DNA of 64,000 bases from Roseococcus microcysteis (GCF_014764365.1 NZ_CP061718.1:2558501-2622500), one strand, 5' to 3'. Shown: positions 48,945-57,692, counted from the first letter of the stretch. The notes: generated from the letters alone by a model not told the origin. Numbers and translations: made by a program.

Positions 48945-49005
48945 TGGCCGGCTTCCCCAACAACTCTTGCGCCGCGCGTTTAAGCATGGCCTTCTGCGCG
49001 GGTCC

Positions 49006-49608
49006 ATGGAGGCGGCCCTGTTCACCGCGCAAGATTTGGCCTGCTGGCGCGCGGAACGCCTCGTTTTCGCGGAAATCTCGTTCACGCTGGCGCCCGGAGA
49101 GGCGCTTTTGCTGACCGGTGCCAATGGCGCGGGCAAATCCACCCTGCTGCGCGTGCTGGCCGGGCTGCTGCCCGCCGCCGAGGGCAGGCTGCTGTGGAAC
49201 AACGAGGACGCCCTGGCCGATCGCGTGACCCATGGCGCCCGCCTGCGCTACCTGGGCCACCAGGATGCGCTGAAGCCGGCGCTGAGCGCGGCCGAGAACC
49301 TGGCCTTCTACGCAAGACTGCATGGCGGCGACGTGCCCGCCGCGCTGGAGGCGCTGGACCTGCTGCCCCTGGCCGACCTGCCGGCGCGGGTCTTGTCCTC
49401 CGGCCAGAAGCGGCGGCTCGCCTTGGCGCGGCTGGCGCTGGCGCCCTGCGGGCTGTGGCTGCTGGATGAGCCGACGGTGGGGCTGGATACGGCCTCGGTG
49501 GCGCGGCTGGGGCCGCTGCTGGCGGCGCATCGGGCGCGGGGGGGCATGGTGATCGCGGCCACGCACCTGCCCCTGCCCCTGCCCGATGCGCGGGAGTTGC
49601 GGCTGTGA
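49006..49608 (+). CDS. ccmA: Haem exporter ATP-binding protein CcmA
   Basis: A 200-residue ATPase with Walker [11 protein letters not shown] (near 37), a signature [16 protein letters not shown] (near 125) and Walker [13 protein letters not shown]. CcmA with CcmB forms the ABC unit that releases haem-loaded CcmE in cytochrome c maturation. Its stop overlaps the ccmB start (GTGAGG), so the two are coupled. Its start follows a GGTCC leader without a clear SD. Length and motifs match CcmA closely. Confidence 0.93.
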   Translation: MEAALFTAQDLACWRAERLVFAEISFTLAPGEALLLTGANGAGKSTLLRVLAGLLPAAEGRLLWNNEDALADRVTHGARLRYLGHQDALKPALSAAENLAFYARLHGGDVPAALEALDLLPLADLPARVLSSGQKRRLALARLALAPCGLWLLDEPTVGLDTASVARLGPLLAAHRARGGMVIAATHLPLPLPDARELRL

Positions 49609-50255
49609 GGGCTCTCGTCGGCCGCGAATTGCGCCTGGCTCTGCGGCACCCGGCCGATACGCTCTCGGCCGTGCTGTTCTTCGTGCTGGTGGCCGCACTT
49701 TTCCCGTTCGGCGTCGGGCCCTCGCCCGAATTGCTGGCGCGGCTGGCGCCGGGGGCGCTGCTGGCCTCGGCCCTGCTGGCGGCGCTGCTGCCGCTGGACC
49801 GGCTGTTCGGGGCGGAGGCGGAGGATGGCTCGCTGGACCAGCTGCTGCTGTCCGGCCTGCACCCGGCCGCCATCGCGGGGGCCAAGGCGCTGGGGCATTG
49901 GTGCACCACCGGCATTCCTCTGGTGCTGGCGACCCCCGTGGCCGCCGCGCTGCTGAACCTGCCCATCGAGGCCTGGGGGGTGGCGATGCTCTCGCTGGGC
50001 CTGGCTTCGGCCATCCTGTCGGTGTTCGGCGCGGCGGGGGCGGCGCTGACCCTGGGCGCGCGGCGGGGCGGGGTGCTGCTGCCGCTGCTGGTGCTGCCGC
50101 TGGCGATCCCGGCCGTGATCTTTGGCGCGGCGGCCATCGAGGCGGCGGCGAGCGGGCTGGAGGCCCGGCCCTATCTGCTGCTGGAGGCGGCGATCCTGGC
50201 CCTGGCGGCCCCGATGGCGCCGCTGGCCGCGGGGGCGGCGCTGCGCGGGGATTGA
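49605..50255 (+). CDS. ccmB: Haem exporter permease CcmB
   Basis: A 216-residue membrane protein with six hydrophobic spans, the CcmB hallmark. The first lies in AVLFFVLVAALFPFGVGPSPE near residue 20-40, and the PLDRLFGAEAEDGSLDQLLLSGLH segment near 62 is conserved. It starts at a GTG overlapping the ccmA stop. In most alphaproteobacteria ccmC and ccmD follow; here the next gene is a tRNA, so they must lie elsewhere or have been separated by the inserted island. Confidence 0.92.
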   Translation: MRALVGRELRLALRHPADTLSAVLFFVLVAALFPFGVGPSPELLARLAPGALLASALLAALLPLDRLFGAEAEDGSLDQLLLSGLHPAAIAGAKALGHWCTTGIPLVLATPVAAALLNLPIEAWGVAMLSLGLASAILSVFGAAGAALTLGARRGGVLLPLLVLPLAIPAVIFGAAAIEAAASGLEARPYLLLEAAILALAAPMAPLAAGAALRGD

Positions 50256-50309
50256 GCGGCACCCTAGCTTGCGAAGGGGGCGCGCCGCGCGTATGGAGGG
50301 CGCCCAGCG

Positions 50310-50400
50310 GGACAGGTGGCCGAGCGGTCGAAGGCGCGCGCCTGGAAAGTGCGTATAGGTCAAAAGCCTATCGTGGGTTCGAATCCCACCCTGTCCGCCA
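50310..50400 (+). tRNA. tRNA-Ser (anticodon GGA)
   Basis: The 91 bases fold as a class II tRNA with a long variable arm. The acceptor GGACAGG pairs with CCTGTCC, followed by discriminator G and an encoded CCA (50398-50400). The T-arm has GTTCGAATC. The anticodon stem CGCGC/GTGCG encloses CTGGAAA, giving the anticodon GGA (50344-50346), which reads UCC and UCU. Serine tRNA genes are frequent integration sites, and foreign-looking genes begin right after this one. Confidence 0.95.
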
Positions 50401-50682
50401 GTGAATTCTCTCAAGCTACCAATTTGTATGGGGTAATTCTCGGCCCCTCATGGCAGTTCCTAACAGCTTTGGGGGGCTTGGTTTTGGCTTTTCGTAAGGC
50501 AGTCTCCCGTCCCTCTCAGACCGGCCTCCTTCCGTCGCCTTCTGGTCGCGCTTCCGCTGAGTGGCGTACCTGAGCCAGGACGGAGATGGAGCGGCCCCTA
50601 ATTAGACCGGACAGTCGGCGCAGCCGTGAGGGCCTAGGTGAAGCCTAGTGGAGGATGCCATCTCTAGCGTCGCGCGCACGGA
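50401..50682. other. Intergenic stretch at the left edge of the island
   Basis: About 280 bases between the tRNA and the methyltransferase stop. No gene can be supported. The base composition is lower in GC than the flanking chromosome. A short dyad CTAGG-TGAAG-CCTAG (50634-50648) is present near the end of the methyltransferase gene and could act as a weak terminator. Confidence 0.4.
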
Positions 50683-52203
50683 TCAGAGCAGGGGCGGCTG
50701 CGCAGGCGGCTCTAGCCCATACTCACGCAGAACTGCGGCCGGGATCGGGAGCCGCTCCAGGTTGCGTGGTTCCACCTTTAGAGCTCCACCCCCGTAGCTC
50801 TTTGCAACAAACGGAAGGTTTGCAATGGTTCGCTCATCGTTCAGCGCCCGCGTCGCCGCTTCAAGGTCAATTGCCCGCTTGGCAAGCGGGTAGACGCAAA
50901 GAAAGCCAGTAAGGGGCACCGCGCCGGCGACGTTGCGGATGAAGCGACAGTTGCGCCGGCCAAGATAGGCGAACAGCCATGCGGGAGGGTCACGGCGCTC
51001 CATGCGATACCAAGGCGAACGCTGTGCGATGAGGGGGCGCTTTGGAAGGCCCTTCGCCTCGCCGACTTTCAGATAGTCGCGCACGCTAGGCGGTAGACTC
51101 TCAATAGGCTCGCGGCCAAGAGAGAGCAGGAAAGTTGGCCGGCCCCGCGCCTCAAGAGCATCGAGAGCCTCTTGCGTAAGGGTTTCTCCGGTGTGATCCC
51201 GAGTCCTACCGATAGCGCGCACAAATGCCGACGCGGGCAGCCCAAGGTGGTTGACCTGTCCCCGGTCCATGAAGAAGAACTCGTTATCACCAGTGGCAAT
51301 ACCGCGCATCACTCTGAACAGATCGCCTAGGAGAACGGTGTCGGCGTGGCCGTCCGCCGGCTGGCGCCTCGTCAAACCCGTCTTCACTGCCTCTGACGTT
51401 TCCCGAGGCACAACTTGGAGTTCGGAAGACGACCATGGCCCGAGTCCCTTCTCGCACCATGCTAGCAACTCGCTCGTGTGCGCCGCGGCCACATGGCCCC
51501 ACCAGAGGTTTTTAGAAGGGGGCGCATTACGGATGAACAACACGATGGGATTGGTATCCACGCCCGGAAACGGCGAGGCGGACGGCGCGAAGGTGACTGC
51601 TGCTTCAATCTGAAAGCGCTTGGAAAGCCATGCCCACAGCGGCGGAGCAAAGCGACCTTCGCACGTGTCAGCGGGAACGATAAAAGCAAGGCGTCCGCCC
51701 GTATGTAGCAAGGTCAACGCTTTGATGAGGAAGAACACATGCAGACCGGCTCTGCCGTCCAACTCATTCCCGGTCACCTGAAGGCCGTAGGCCCTTAGCT
51801 CTGCCTTGTAGTCCTCGTGAAAGCGGTGATGGCGGACGTACGGCGGGTTCGCGACCACCGAGGCAAAGCGTCGCTCAAATCGGTGCCGCATGAAGTCGGT
51901 CACGACCACTTTCTCGTAATCTGTCTGCGCGAGCCCCAATTCGCATCCAAGTACGATCTGCTTCGGATCAATCTCAGTGCCAAGTAGTTCCCGGGGTGCA
52001 CGGGTCCGGGCGGCAAGCCGTTTCGCCGCTCGGAAGAAGGCTCCCGCACCAACTGCGGGATCAAACACGTGGTCAGCGTCCTTTGCGCACCAAGCCACCA
52101 TTGCGTCCGCTACCCAATCCGGCGTCCAGAATTGACCTTTCTCGCGAAGGGCTTCCCGCTTCGGACCGGTCGCGGGGAGAGCTTGAACGACAGGATGGTC
52201 CAT
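50683..52203 (-). CDS. Type II N6-adenine DNA methyltransferase, gamma class
   Basis: A 506-residue modification enzyme. Motif X-like EKGQFWTPDWVADAMV comes first, then motif I VFDPAVGAGAFF, then motif IV NPPY (N119), then a long C-terminal target-recognition region. The order X-I-IV-TRD marks the gamma class, which methylates adenine N6. The ATG at 52203 has a good AGGAAG SD. It is divergent from a C-protein-like regulator and a candidate endonuclease gene, making a complete R-M layout. The base composition is lower than the chromosome. The recognition site is unknown. Confidence 0.88.
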   Translation of the reverse strand: MDHPVVQALPATGPKREALREKGQFWTPDWVADAMVAWCAKDADHVFDPAVGAGAFFRAAKRLAARTRAPRELLGTEIDPKQIVLGCELGLAQTDYEKVVVTDFMRHRFERRFASVVANPPYVRHHRFHEDYKAELRAYGLQVTGNELDGRAGLHVFFLIKALTLLHTGGRLAFIVPADTCEGRFAPPLWAWLSKRFQIEAAVTFAPSASPFPGVDTNPIVLFIRNAPPSKNLWWGHVAAAHTSELLAWCEKGLGPWSSSELQVVPRETSEAVKTGLTRRQPADGHADTVLLGDLFRVMRGIATGDNEFFFMDRGQVNHLGLPASAFVRAIGRTRDHTGETLTQEALDALEARGRPTFLLSLGREPIESLPPSVRDYLKVGEAKGLPKRPLIAQRSPWYRMERRDPPAWLFAYLGRRNCRFIRNVAGAVPLTGFLCVYPLAKRAIDLEAATRALNDERTIANLPFVAKSYGGGALKVEPRNLERLPIPAAVLREYGLEPPAQPPLL

Positions 52204-52540
52204 GGTGCTTCCTACCTTGGATGTTGCCTCGCCATGCTGACGGAGAGCGGGGTTACGCCGGAGCCGGCTGGCGCTGCTGCCTGATGCACCGATGGCCACT
52301 TCACGAATCGACTCGTCTCGCTCCGAGATTCGAGATGGTTCCTCGACATGCAGCAAGGCCCACGACTCAGTTGATACCCTTGCGTGATGTGCACGCTTGA
52401 TACCGCATAGAACGCGCGCGAGTTGACTCATTGTCTGTGGTTTAATTTGAGCCGGTGCCGCCACCGTGAGTGAGAGAAAGTGAGGGTGTGGCGCCATCCC
52501 AGAACCGCTTCGAGCAGGCCGTGTTGCATTAGACAGAGCC
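52204..52540. promoter_or_regulatory. Divergent control region of the R-M genes
   Basis: 337 bases between the methyltransferase and C-protein genes with no supported gene. GAC-N5-GTC (52425-52435) inside TTGACTCATTGTCTGTGG is a loose match to the GACT...AGTC half-sites of C-protein boxes. GACTCA also occurs at 52364-52369. TTGATAC is repeated at 52372 and 52398. Promoters for both directions must be here, but I cannot place them with confidence. Confidence 0.35.
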
Positions 52541-52753
52541 TTGGGAACGGCGATCCGTGACGAACGAATCAGCCGCGGCTGGTCGCAAGAGGAACTCGCC
52601 GCCCGGTCTAGTCTCCACGTCACCTACATCAGTGGCATCGAGCGAGGTCGGCGCAATCCGACCCTCAGTGTGCTCTGGCGGCTCGCATCGGCATTGAAGA
52701 TGCCGCTTTCCGCCCTGCTTTCGCGCGCAGAAGCAGGAGGAAAGCAGGCATGA
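52541..52753 (+). CDS. XRE-family HTH regulator, controller (C) protein of the R-M system
   Basis: A 70-residue single-domain helix-turn-helix protein: SQEELAARSSLHVTYISGIERGRRNPTL carries the whole HTH (about 15-42; the recognition helix is VTYISGIERG). Size and composition match C proteins, which activate the restriction gene after a delay while the methyltransferase protects the DNA. The start appears to be TTG at 52541 because no ATG or GTG lies in frame upstream before non-coding sequence. Its stop overlaps the ATG of the next gene (ATGA), as in many C-R pairs. Confidence 0.85.
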   Translation: MGTAIRDERISRGWSQEELAARSSLHVTYISGIERGRRNPTLSVLWRLASALKMPLSALLSRAEAGGKQA

Positions 52754-53664
52754 CCGAAACACTACTCCCTCTAACCGAGATCAAGATTACCAGAAAAAAG
52801 CGCGGCCGCGGCTCAGATTACAAGCAGAAATTTCAGACAAGCCGCTGGGCAGAAGATATATTTTTTCGGCACCTTAACGCCCACCCCGACATTGTGGCAA
52901 TCCGATTTGGTCTTTCTAAATTCACGGAATCTAACGAAATTGATCCGGGTGATGAGTCAATAAAGGAGCCTGATCTTCTTGTATATTGTAAAAATGATCT
53001 GAGCGATCAGGAAAAAGCTTTCTTCCTTGATGCTGATTTTGCTTTAGATGATATGTCGCGGAGCGGGCTTCCAGATTTTGTCTATAGAAAAGCGTGCGCA
53101 GCCTTCGAGGTAGAGTTCTCTCCCTATAAGGCCGCGGACATGAAGGGCCGACACAAGTTACCTAAACCCTACGAGCCAGGACAGAAGCTGCCGAAGAAGG
53201 CTCCCGCCCCACCGACCGCGCCAAACATCTTCGTCAAGGAAGAAGATTTGGATCGCCTCAGCGAGTGGCAAAGACGATCCGGCGTCAGCAACATGTTCGT
53301 CGCGCATTTTTTCGACCAAGAGGCTTTTATGGTGAACTTAGACACCATCCTATCATTCAGGCAGAATTACCGCGCTATCCCTCAAGACGACATGAGAGAA
53401 ATTATTAACATACAGCGTCGAACTGGCATCTTTTTCGGAGAGCAGTCTTATGATCGAGTTGATGCTCAGGGTGCGCGAGAAAAAAAATGGGTTTACCGAG
53501 TGCATCCCAATAAAACTATAAAAATTGGTATTGTTCAGAATGTAGACGTTGGCTCGCAGCTATCGCTTTCGAGTTCTCAGAAATACGTAAGTCATGTCCT
53601 TTTCACGGGTGGCGAGATAATATTTTCAGATGAGTTCTTCGCGTCCACCAAGATTCTTGCGTGA
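52750..53664 (+). CDS. Candidate type II restriction endonuclease (family not recognised)
   Basis: A 304-residue protein coupled to the C protein by a four-base overlap. I cannot name its family. A PD-(D/E)XK-like pattern is visible: LPDF (P108-D109) then, ten residues later, FEVEFS with E120 and E122. An alternative first acid is D75 in KEPDLLVY. K127 could be the catalytic lysine if displaced. The gene is much richer in AT than all others in the window, with many ATT, AAA and TTT codons, a strong sign of foreign origin. The nuclease role rests on context and this weak motif. Confidence 0.6.
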   Translation: MTETLLPLTEIKITRKKRGRGSDYKQKFQTSRWAEDIFFRHLNAHPDIVAIRFGLSKFTESNEIDPGDESIKEPDLLVYCKNDLSDQEKAFFLDADFALDDMSRSGLPDFVYRKACAAFEVEFSPYKAADMKGRHKLPKPYEPGQKLPKKAPAPPTAPNIFVKEEDLDRLSEWQRRSGVSNMFVAHFFDQEAFMVNLDTILSFRQNYRAIPQDDMREIINIQRRTGIFFGEQSYDRVDAQGAREKKWVYRVHPNKTIKIGIVQNVDVGSQLSLSSSQKYVSHVLFTGGEIIFSDEFFASTKILA

Positions 53665-54111
53665 CCAGATCAAGGTAAGGCGTGCGGCCACCCTGAATGC
53701 TGGAGACCCGGTGTCCAAAGCGGCAGTCGCGCGGACAACTCGAAATAACCCGGTGTTTGGTTGCTGGTGAGTGTTGGAGATAGCGCCGATGCACGGGGAG
53801 CAGCCGTTCGGATTGCCTGTTCCGCCTCTGGGCGGCGGTCAGCGTGGTGTTTTTCGGCGTCGAGAGCGGTCAGGCGGGCACACCTCTCCCGCCGATCCAC
53901 GCCAGGCGGCGCATGTTATAGGCTAGGTTCGCCAGCGTGGTCCGCGCCGTGGCGCGCGCCAGGCCGATGCAACGCACGACGAGTGCGCCAGCGCCCCCGG
54001 AGCTGATCCAGCCTTCCCCCAACGGCATCTGACAGGCCAAACCCACCCCGCCTTGGCAACCTCCGGTCGCCAAAACGGTTGGACCTGACGAAACTTGAGC
54101 CAGGCCGAAAG
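53665..54111. other. Right edge of the island, about 450 bases
   Basis: No intact gene is supported. The central part carries a transposase remnant (listed separately). On the minus strand at about 53670-53900 an open frame has no similarity that I recognise. GC content returns to chromosomal level from about 53760. No copy of the tRNA-Ser 3' end was seen here. Confidence 0.5.
53870..53965 (-). pseudogene. C-terminal remnant of an IS5-like transposase
   Basis: About 31 residues reading ATARTTLANLAYNMRRL and onward to a stop resemble the conserved C-terminus of IS5-type DDE transposases, where the LAYN(M/L)RR(L) helix is the family signature. No catalytic residues, upstream transposase part or terminal repeats are found. 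It sits at the right edge of the AT-rich R-M island and suggests past insertion sequence activity there. Confidence 0.6.
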
Positions 54112-56088
54112 ATGGATGACACCACCCCCACAACCAGAGCCACCACGGCCGAAACCCCCAAACCCCGCCTCACCATCAGCTGGCCGGTCTTCGGCGCCTC
54201 GGGCCTCGCGCTGCTGGCGCTGGTCGCCTTCGCCGGCCTCATGCCGGACCGGGCGGCCGCCACCTTCACCACCGCGCAATCCTGGGTGATCGAGCGTTTC
54301 GGCTGGTTCTACGTGCTGGCGGTGGGCATCTTCCTGGTCTTCGCCATCGTCATCGCGCTGGGGCGGCACGGCGCCGTGCGCCTCGGCGCGGATGACGAGA
54401 AGCCCGAATTCGGCACCGGCTCCTGGTTCGCCATGCTGTTCAGCGCGGGCATGGGCATCGGCCTCATGTTCTTCGGCGTGGCCGAGCCCGTCATGCACTA
54501 CGCCGCCCCACCGCCCGGCACCGCCGGCGCCCCGCAAAGCGTGGGCGCGGCGCGCGAGGCGATGATCGCCACCTTCTTCCACTGGGGCCTGCACGCCTGG
54601 GCGGTCTATGCGGTGGTGGGCCTGGTGCTGGCCTATTTCAGCTTCCGCCGCGGCCTGCCGCTGAGCATCCGCTCCGCCCTCTACCCCTTCATCGGTGAGC
54701 GTTACCGCGGGGCGGCGGGCCATGCGGTGGACGCCTTCGCCGTCATCGCCACCATCCTGGGCGTGGCCACCTCGCTCGGCCTCGGCGCCGCGCAGATGAA
54801 TGCGGGCCTCGCCTACCTCCTTGGCCTGCGGACGGGCGAGGATGTGCAGGTCATGCTGATCGCGGGCGTCGTCGCCATCGCACTCGGCTCGGTGCTGCTG
54901 GGGCTGGATGGCGGCATCAGGCGGCTGTCCATCCTGAACCTGGTGCTGGCGGGCGCCCTGCTGGTCTTCGTCTTCGTGTCGGGGCCGACGCTGTTCCTGC
55001 TGCAGGCCTATGTGCAGAACACCGGCGCCTACCTGGCCGACATCGTGGGCCGCACCTTCCGCCTGCACGCCTATGAACCCTCGGGCTGGCTGGGCGGCTG
55101 GACGCTGCTCTACTGGGGCTGGTGGATCGCGTGGTCGCCCTTCGTGGGCATGTTCATCGCGCGCGTCAGCCGCGGCCGCACCATCCGCGAATTCATCCTG
55201 GGCGTGCTGCTGGCACCGGCCGGCTTCACCTTCGCCTGGATGACGGTGTTCGGAAACACCGCCATCCAGATGGACATGGCGCAGGGCGGGTGGCTGGCCG
55301 CCGCCGTCGCGCGGGACGAGACCGCCGCCCTGTTCCAGTTCCTGGAAGCCCTGCCGCTCTCGGCCATCACCGCCTGGGTGGCGACGCTGCTGGTCGTGAC
55401 CTTCTTCGTCACCTCGGCCGACAGCGCGGCGCTGGTGGTGGACACCATCGCCTCCGGCGGGGCGGAGGAAAGCCCCGTCTGGCAGCGCATCTTCTGGTGC
55501 ATCGCCATCGGCGCCGTGGCGGCGGTGCTGCTGATCGCGGGCGGGCTGTCCGCCTTGCAGACGGCCACATTGATCGGCGCGCTGCCCTTCGCCGTGATCA
55601 TCCTTCTCGCCTGCTGGGGGCTGGCGCGCTCCCTGCGTGAGGAGGAGGACGCCCGGGCCGGCACCCTGCCCGCCCGCGCCCCCGCCGCGGAGGGCTGGCA
55701 AAGGCGGCTGGGCGCCACATTGCACCGCCCCGGCCGGGGCACGGCCGAACGGCACCTCGACGCCTCGGTGCGGCCCGCCTTGCAGGCCGTGGCGGAGGAA
55801 CTGGCGCGGCGCGGCGGCACCGCCACGGTGGTGGAACCCGCGAATGGCATCGCGCTGGAGGCGGAACTGCCCGATGGGCGGCGCTTCACCTATACGGTGC
55901 GGCTGCGCCCCATCAAGGAGGCGGCCTTCGCCCTGGGCGGCGCCCGCCAGGCCGAAGCCAGCCGCCACCGCTGGTGGCGCAGCGAGGTTGCGGGCGCGGG
56001 CTATGACGTGTTCGGCTGGACGAGGGAGGACGTGATCGGCGACGTGATGGCCCATCTCGACCGCGCGCTGGCGCGCAACGGGCGCTGA
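54112..56088 (+). CDS. BCCT-family betaine/choline/carnitine transporter
   Basis: A 658-residue secondary transporter with about 12 spans. The signature GSWFAMLFSAGMGIGLMFFGVAEPVMHY (about residues 103-130, split over two spans) and WVATLLVVTFFVTSADSAALVVD (about 423-445) are typical. It has a C-terminal soluble domain of about 130 residues (YTVRLRPI), as in BetT-like proteins. It imports quaternary ammonium compounds such as choline or glycine betaine, driven by Na+ or H+. The ATG at 54112 was preferred to a TTG 33 bases upstream. It is followed five bases later by an MFS gene. Confidence 0.9.
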   Translation: MDDTTPTTRATTAETPKPRLTISWPVFGASGLALLALVAFAGLMPDRAAATFTTAQSWVIERFGWFYVLAVGIFLVFAIVIALGRHGAVRLGADDEKPEFGTGSWFAMLFSAGMGIGLMFFGVAEPVMHYAAPPPGTAGAPQSVGAAREAMIATFFHWGLHAWAVYAVVGLVLAYFSFRRGLPLSIRSALYPFIGERYRGAAGHAVDAFAVIATILGVATSLGLGAAQMNAGLAYLLGLRTGEDVQVMLIAGVVAIALGSVLLGLDGGIRRLSILNLVLAGALLVFVFVSGPTLFLLQAYVQNTGAYLADIVGRTFRLHAYEPSGWLGGWTLLYWGWWIAWSPFVGMFIARVSRGRTIREFILGVLLAPAGFTFAWMTVFGNTAIQMDMAQGGWLAAAVARDETAALFQFLEALPLSAITAWVATLLVVTFFVTSADSAALVVDTIASGGAEESPVWQRIFWCIAIGAVAAVLLIAGGLSALQTATLIGALPFAVIILLACWGLARSLREEEDARAGTLPARAPAAEGWQRRLGATLHRPGRGTAERHLDASVRPALQAVAEELARRGGTATVVEPANGIALEAELPDGRRFTYTVRLRPIKEAAFALGGARQAEASRHRWWRSEVAGAGYDVFGWTREDVIGDVMAHLDRALARNGR

Positions 56089-56093
56089 GCCTG

Positions 56094-57344
56094 ATGCTCG
56101 GCGTGCTGCGCCCGGTGGCCACGCTGCTGGCGGGCGTGGCCCTGCTGCTGACCGGCCACGGGCTGCTGACGCTGCTGCTGCCCCTGCGCGGGGCGGCGGA
56201 GGGGTTCGACGCGGTCGCCATCGGCCTGCTGGGCTCGGCCTATTTCGCGGGCTTCGTGGCGGGCTGCCTGCACGGCCCGCATCTGGTGCGCTCGGCCGGG
56301 CATATCCGCGCCTTCGCGGCGGTGGTCTGCGGCGTCTCGGCCGTGGCCTTCGCCTATCCGCTGCTGGTGGGCGAGGTGTCGTGGGCGCTGATGCGCTTCG
56401 GCTTCGGCTATGGCCTCGCCGTCTTCTACCTGGTGGTCGAATCCTGGCTGAATGACCGCGCGACCAACGCCACGCGCGGCCTGCTGCTCGGCACCTACAT
56501 CATGATCAACCACGCGGCGATGGCGGGCGGGCAGATGATGCTCTTCGCCTATCCGGTGTCGGGGTTCGAGCTGTTTGCCCTCGCCGGCATCCTGATCAGC
56601 GTCGCGGCCATTCCGGTGGCGCTGACGCGCCTGCCACAGCCGCCCCCGATCACGGAGGTGCGCTTCCGCCCGGGCCGGCTGTGGCGGGCCTCGCCAGCGG
56701 GGCTGGTGGGCAGCCTGATGGTGGGCGTGGCCAATGGGGCCTTCTGGGGGCTGGGGCCCGTCGCCGCCATGGGCTTCGGCCTCGATGCGCGGGGGGCGGC
56801 GGTCTTCATGACGGTGGCCGTGCTGGCGGGCGCCCTGACGCAGATCCCGGTGGGGCGGCTCTCGGACCGGATGGACCGGCGCCTGGTGCTGGCGGCGCTG
56901 CTCCTGCTCGCCATCGCCACGGGGCTCGCGCTGTTCGTCCTGGCGCCGGGCGGGGTGGCGCTGCTGGTGCTCATCGCCCTGTTCGGGGCGGTGGCGCTGC
57001 CCTGCTACTCGCTGGCGGCCGCCCATGCCTATGACCATGCCGACCCGTCGGACTATGTGGGCACGGCCTCCTCGCTGCTGCTGGTCAATGGGCTCGGGTC
57101 CATCCTGGGGCCGGTGCTGGCGGCGCTGCTGCTGCAGGCCGCGCCCGGCGGGGGGCTGTTCCTGTTCATGGCCGCGACCCATGCCGCGCTGCTGGCCTTC
57201 ATCCTGTGGCGCCTGCGGCAGCGCGCCGCCCCGGCGCCGGCGCTGCGCGAGAGCTTCGACGTGGCGGCCACCTCTCCCGCCACGATCGGCGCGGTGCTGA
57301 CCCCGGCCACGGCCGAAGAGGGCACGCCGCCGGCCGCAAGCTGA
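56094..57344 (+). CDS. MFS transporter, YcaD-like
   Basis: A 416-residue major facilitator with 12 predicted spans. The loop 2-3 region is LGSAYFAGFVAGCLHGPHLVRSAGHIRAFA (about 45-75), and the second half has PVGRLSDRMDRRLVL (about 260). The FYLVVESWLNDRATNATRG segment near 115 is the hallmark of YcaD-type transporters. The substrate is unknown. It follows the BCCT gene by five bases and may be co-transcribed with it. Confidence 0.85.
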   Translation: MLGVLRPVATLLAGVALLLTGHGLLTLLLPLRGAAEGFDAVAIGLLGSAYFAGFVAGCLHGPHLVRSAGHIRAFAAVVCGVSAVAFAYPLLVGEVSWALMRFGFGYGLAVFYLVVESWLNDRATNATRGLLLGTYIMINHAAMAGGQMMLFAYPVSGFELFALAGILISVAAIPVALTRLPQPPPITEVRFRPGRLWRASPAGLVGSLMVGVANGAFWGLGPVAAMGFGLDARGAAVFMTVAVLAGALTQIPVGRLSDRMDRRLVLAALLLLAIATGLALFVLAPGGVALLVLIALFGAVALPCYSLAAAHAYDHADPSDYVGTASSLLLVNGLGSILGPVLAALLLQAAPGGGLFLFMAATHAALLAFILWRLRQRAAPAPALRESFDVAATSPATIGAVLTPATAEEGTPPAAS

Positions 57345-57692
57345 CCACCTGGCGCCATGCCTGCCATCCGTCGCCGCCTTCGGCCTCGCGCCACCGCAGT
57401 AACGAAAAAAGCCCCGCCACGTCGCCGGCCGCTTCGTCAGGCGAAAAAAAGTAAAAGATATTGCAGCAATATTCCTGTAGTTGTGAAAAAATTCAGTATC
57501 ATGGCTTAATGTCCGAGCGGGGGACTCACCTGCTGCCGATATGGACTTTTCCCCGCAAAAACATCATCTGGCTTGAACCTGCCCGGTATGGGAAGCTCCT
57601 TGCCGCGCGGTGTTCGAAAGTCCCGTTTCATGATTTGTGCCTCAACGGCCCCCTCCCCGACCAACCCCTCGCCGGGTGGTGATGCCGCTGCG
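57345..57692. other. Intergenic region upstream of the PAS kinase, about 350 bases
   Basis: An AT-rich patch (57440-57510) contrasts with the GC-rich flanks and contains the palindrome listed separately. A 73-codon open frame inside it (57461-57682) shows no codon bias and was not accepted. In-frame TTG (57573) and ATG (57630) codons offer longer starts for the kinase gene, but neither has a convincing SD. Confidence 0.5.
57458..57472. promoter_or_regulatory. 15-bp palindrome ATATTGC-A-GCAATAT
   Basis: A perfect 7+7 bp inverted repeat around a single central base, in an AT-rich patch 235 bases upstream of the PAS kinase start. Symmetry and context suggest an operator. TTGCAG inside it could also be part of a -35 box. 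No regulator is adjacent. Confidence 0.45.

Noticed and set aside
50597-50617. Possible insertion-sequence end near CCTAATTAGACCGGAC
   Set aside because: It resembles some IS termini, but no partner repeat or transposase was found on the other side, so it was not called.
53670-53900. A minus-strand open frame at the right edge of the island
   Set aside because: No similarity to a known family and no start signal; probably the degraded flank of the transposase remnant.
50310-54111. An attachment site pair flanking the island
   Set aside because: No second copy of the tRNA 3' end such as GGTTCGAATCCCACC was seen between 53.6 and 54.1 kb, and no integrase gene is present.
57461-57682. A 73-codon plus-strand open frame upstream of the PAS kinase
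   Set aside because: It has no codon bias, no SD and overlaps the palindromic AT-rich patch and alternative starts of the kinase gene.
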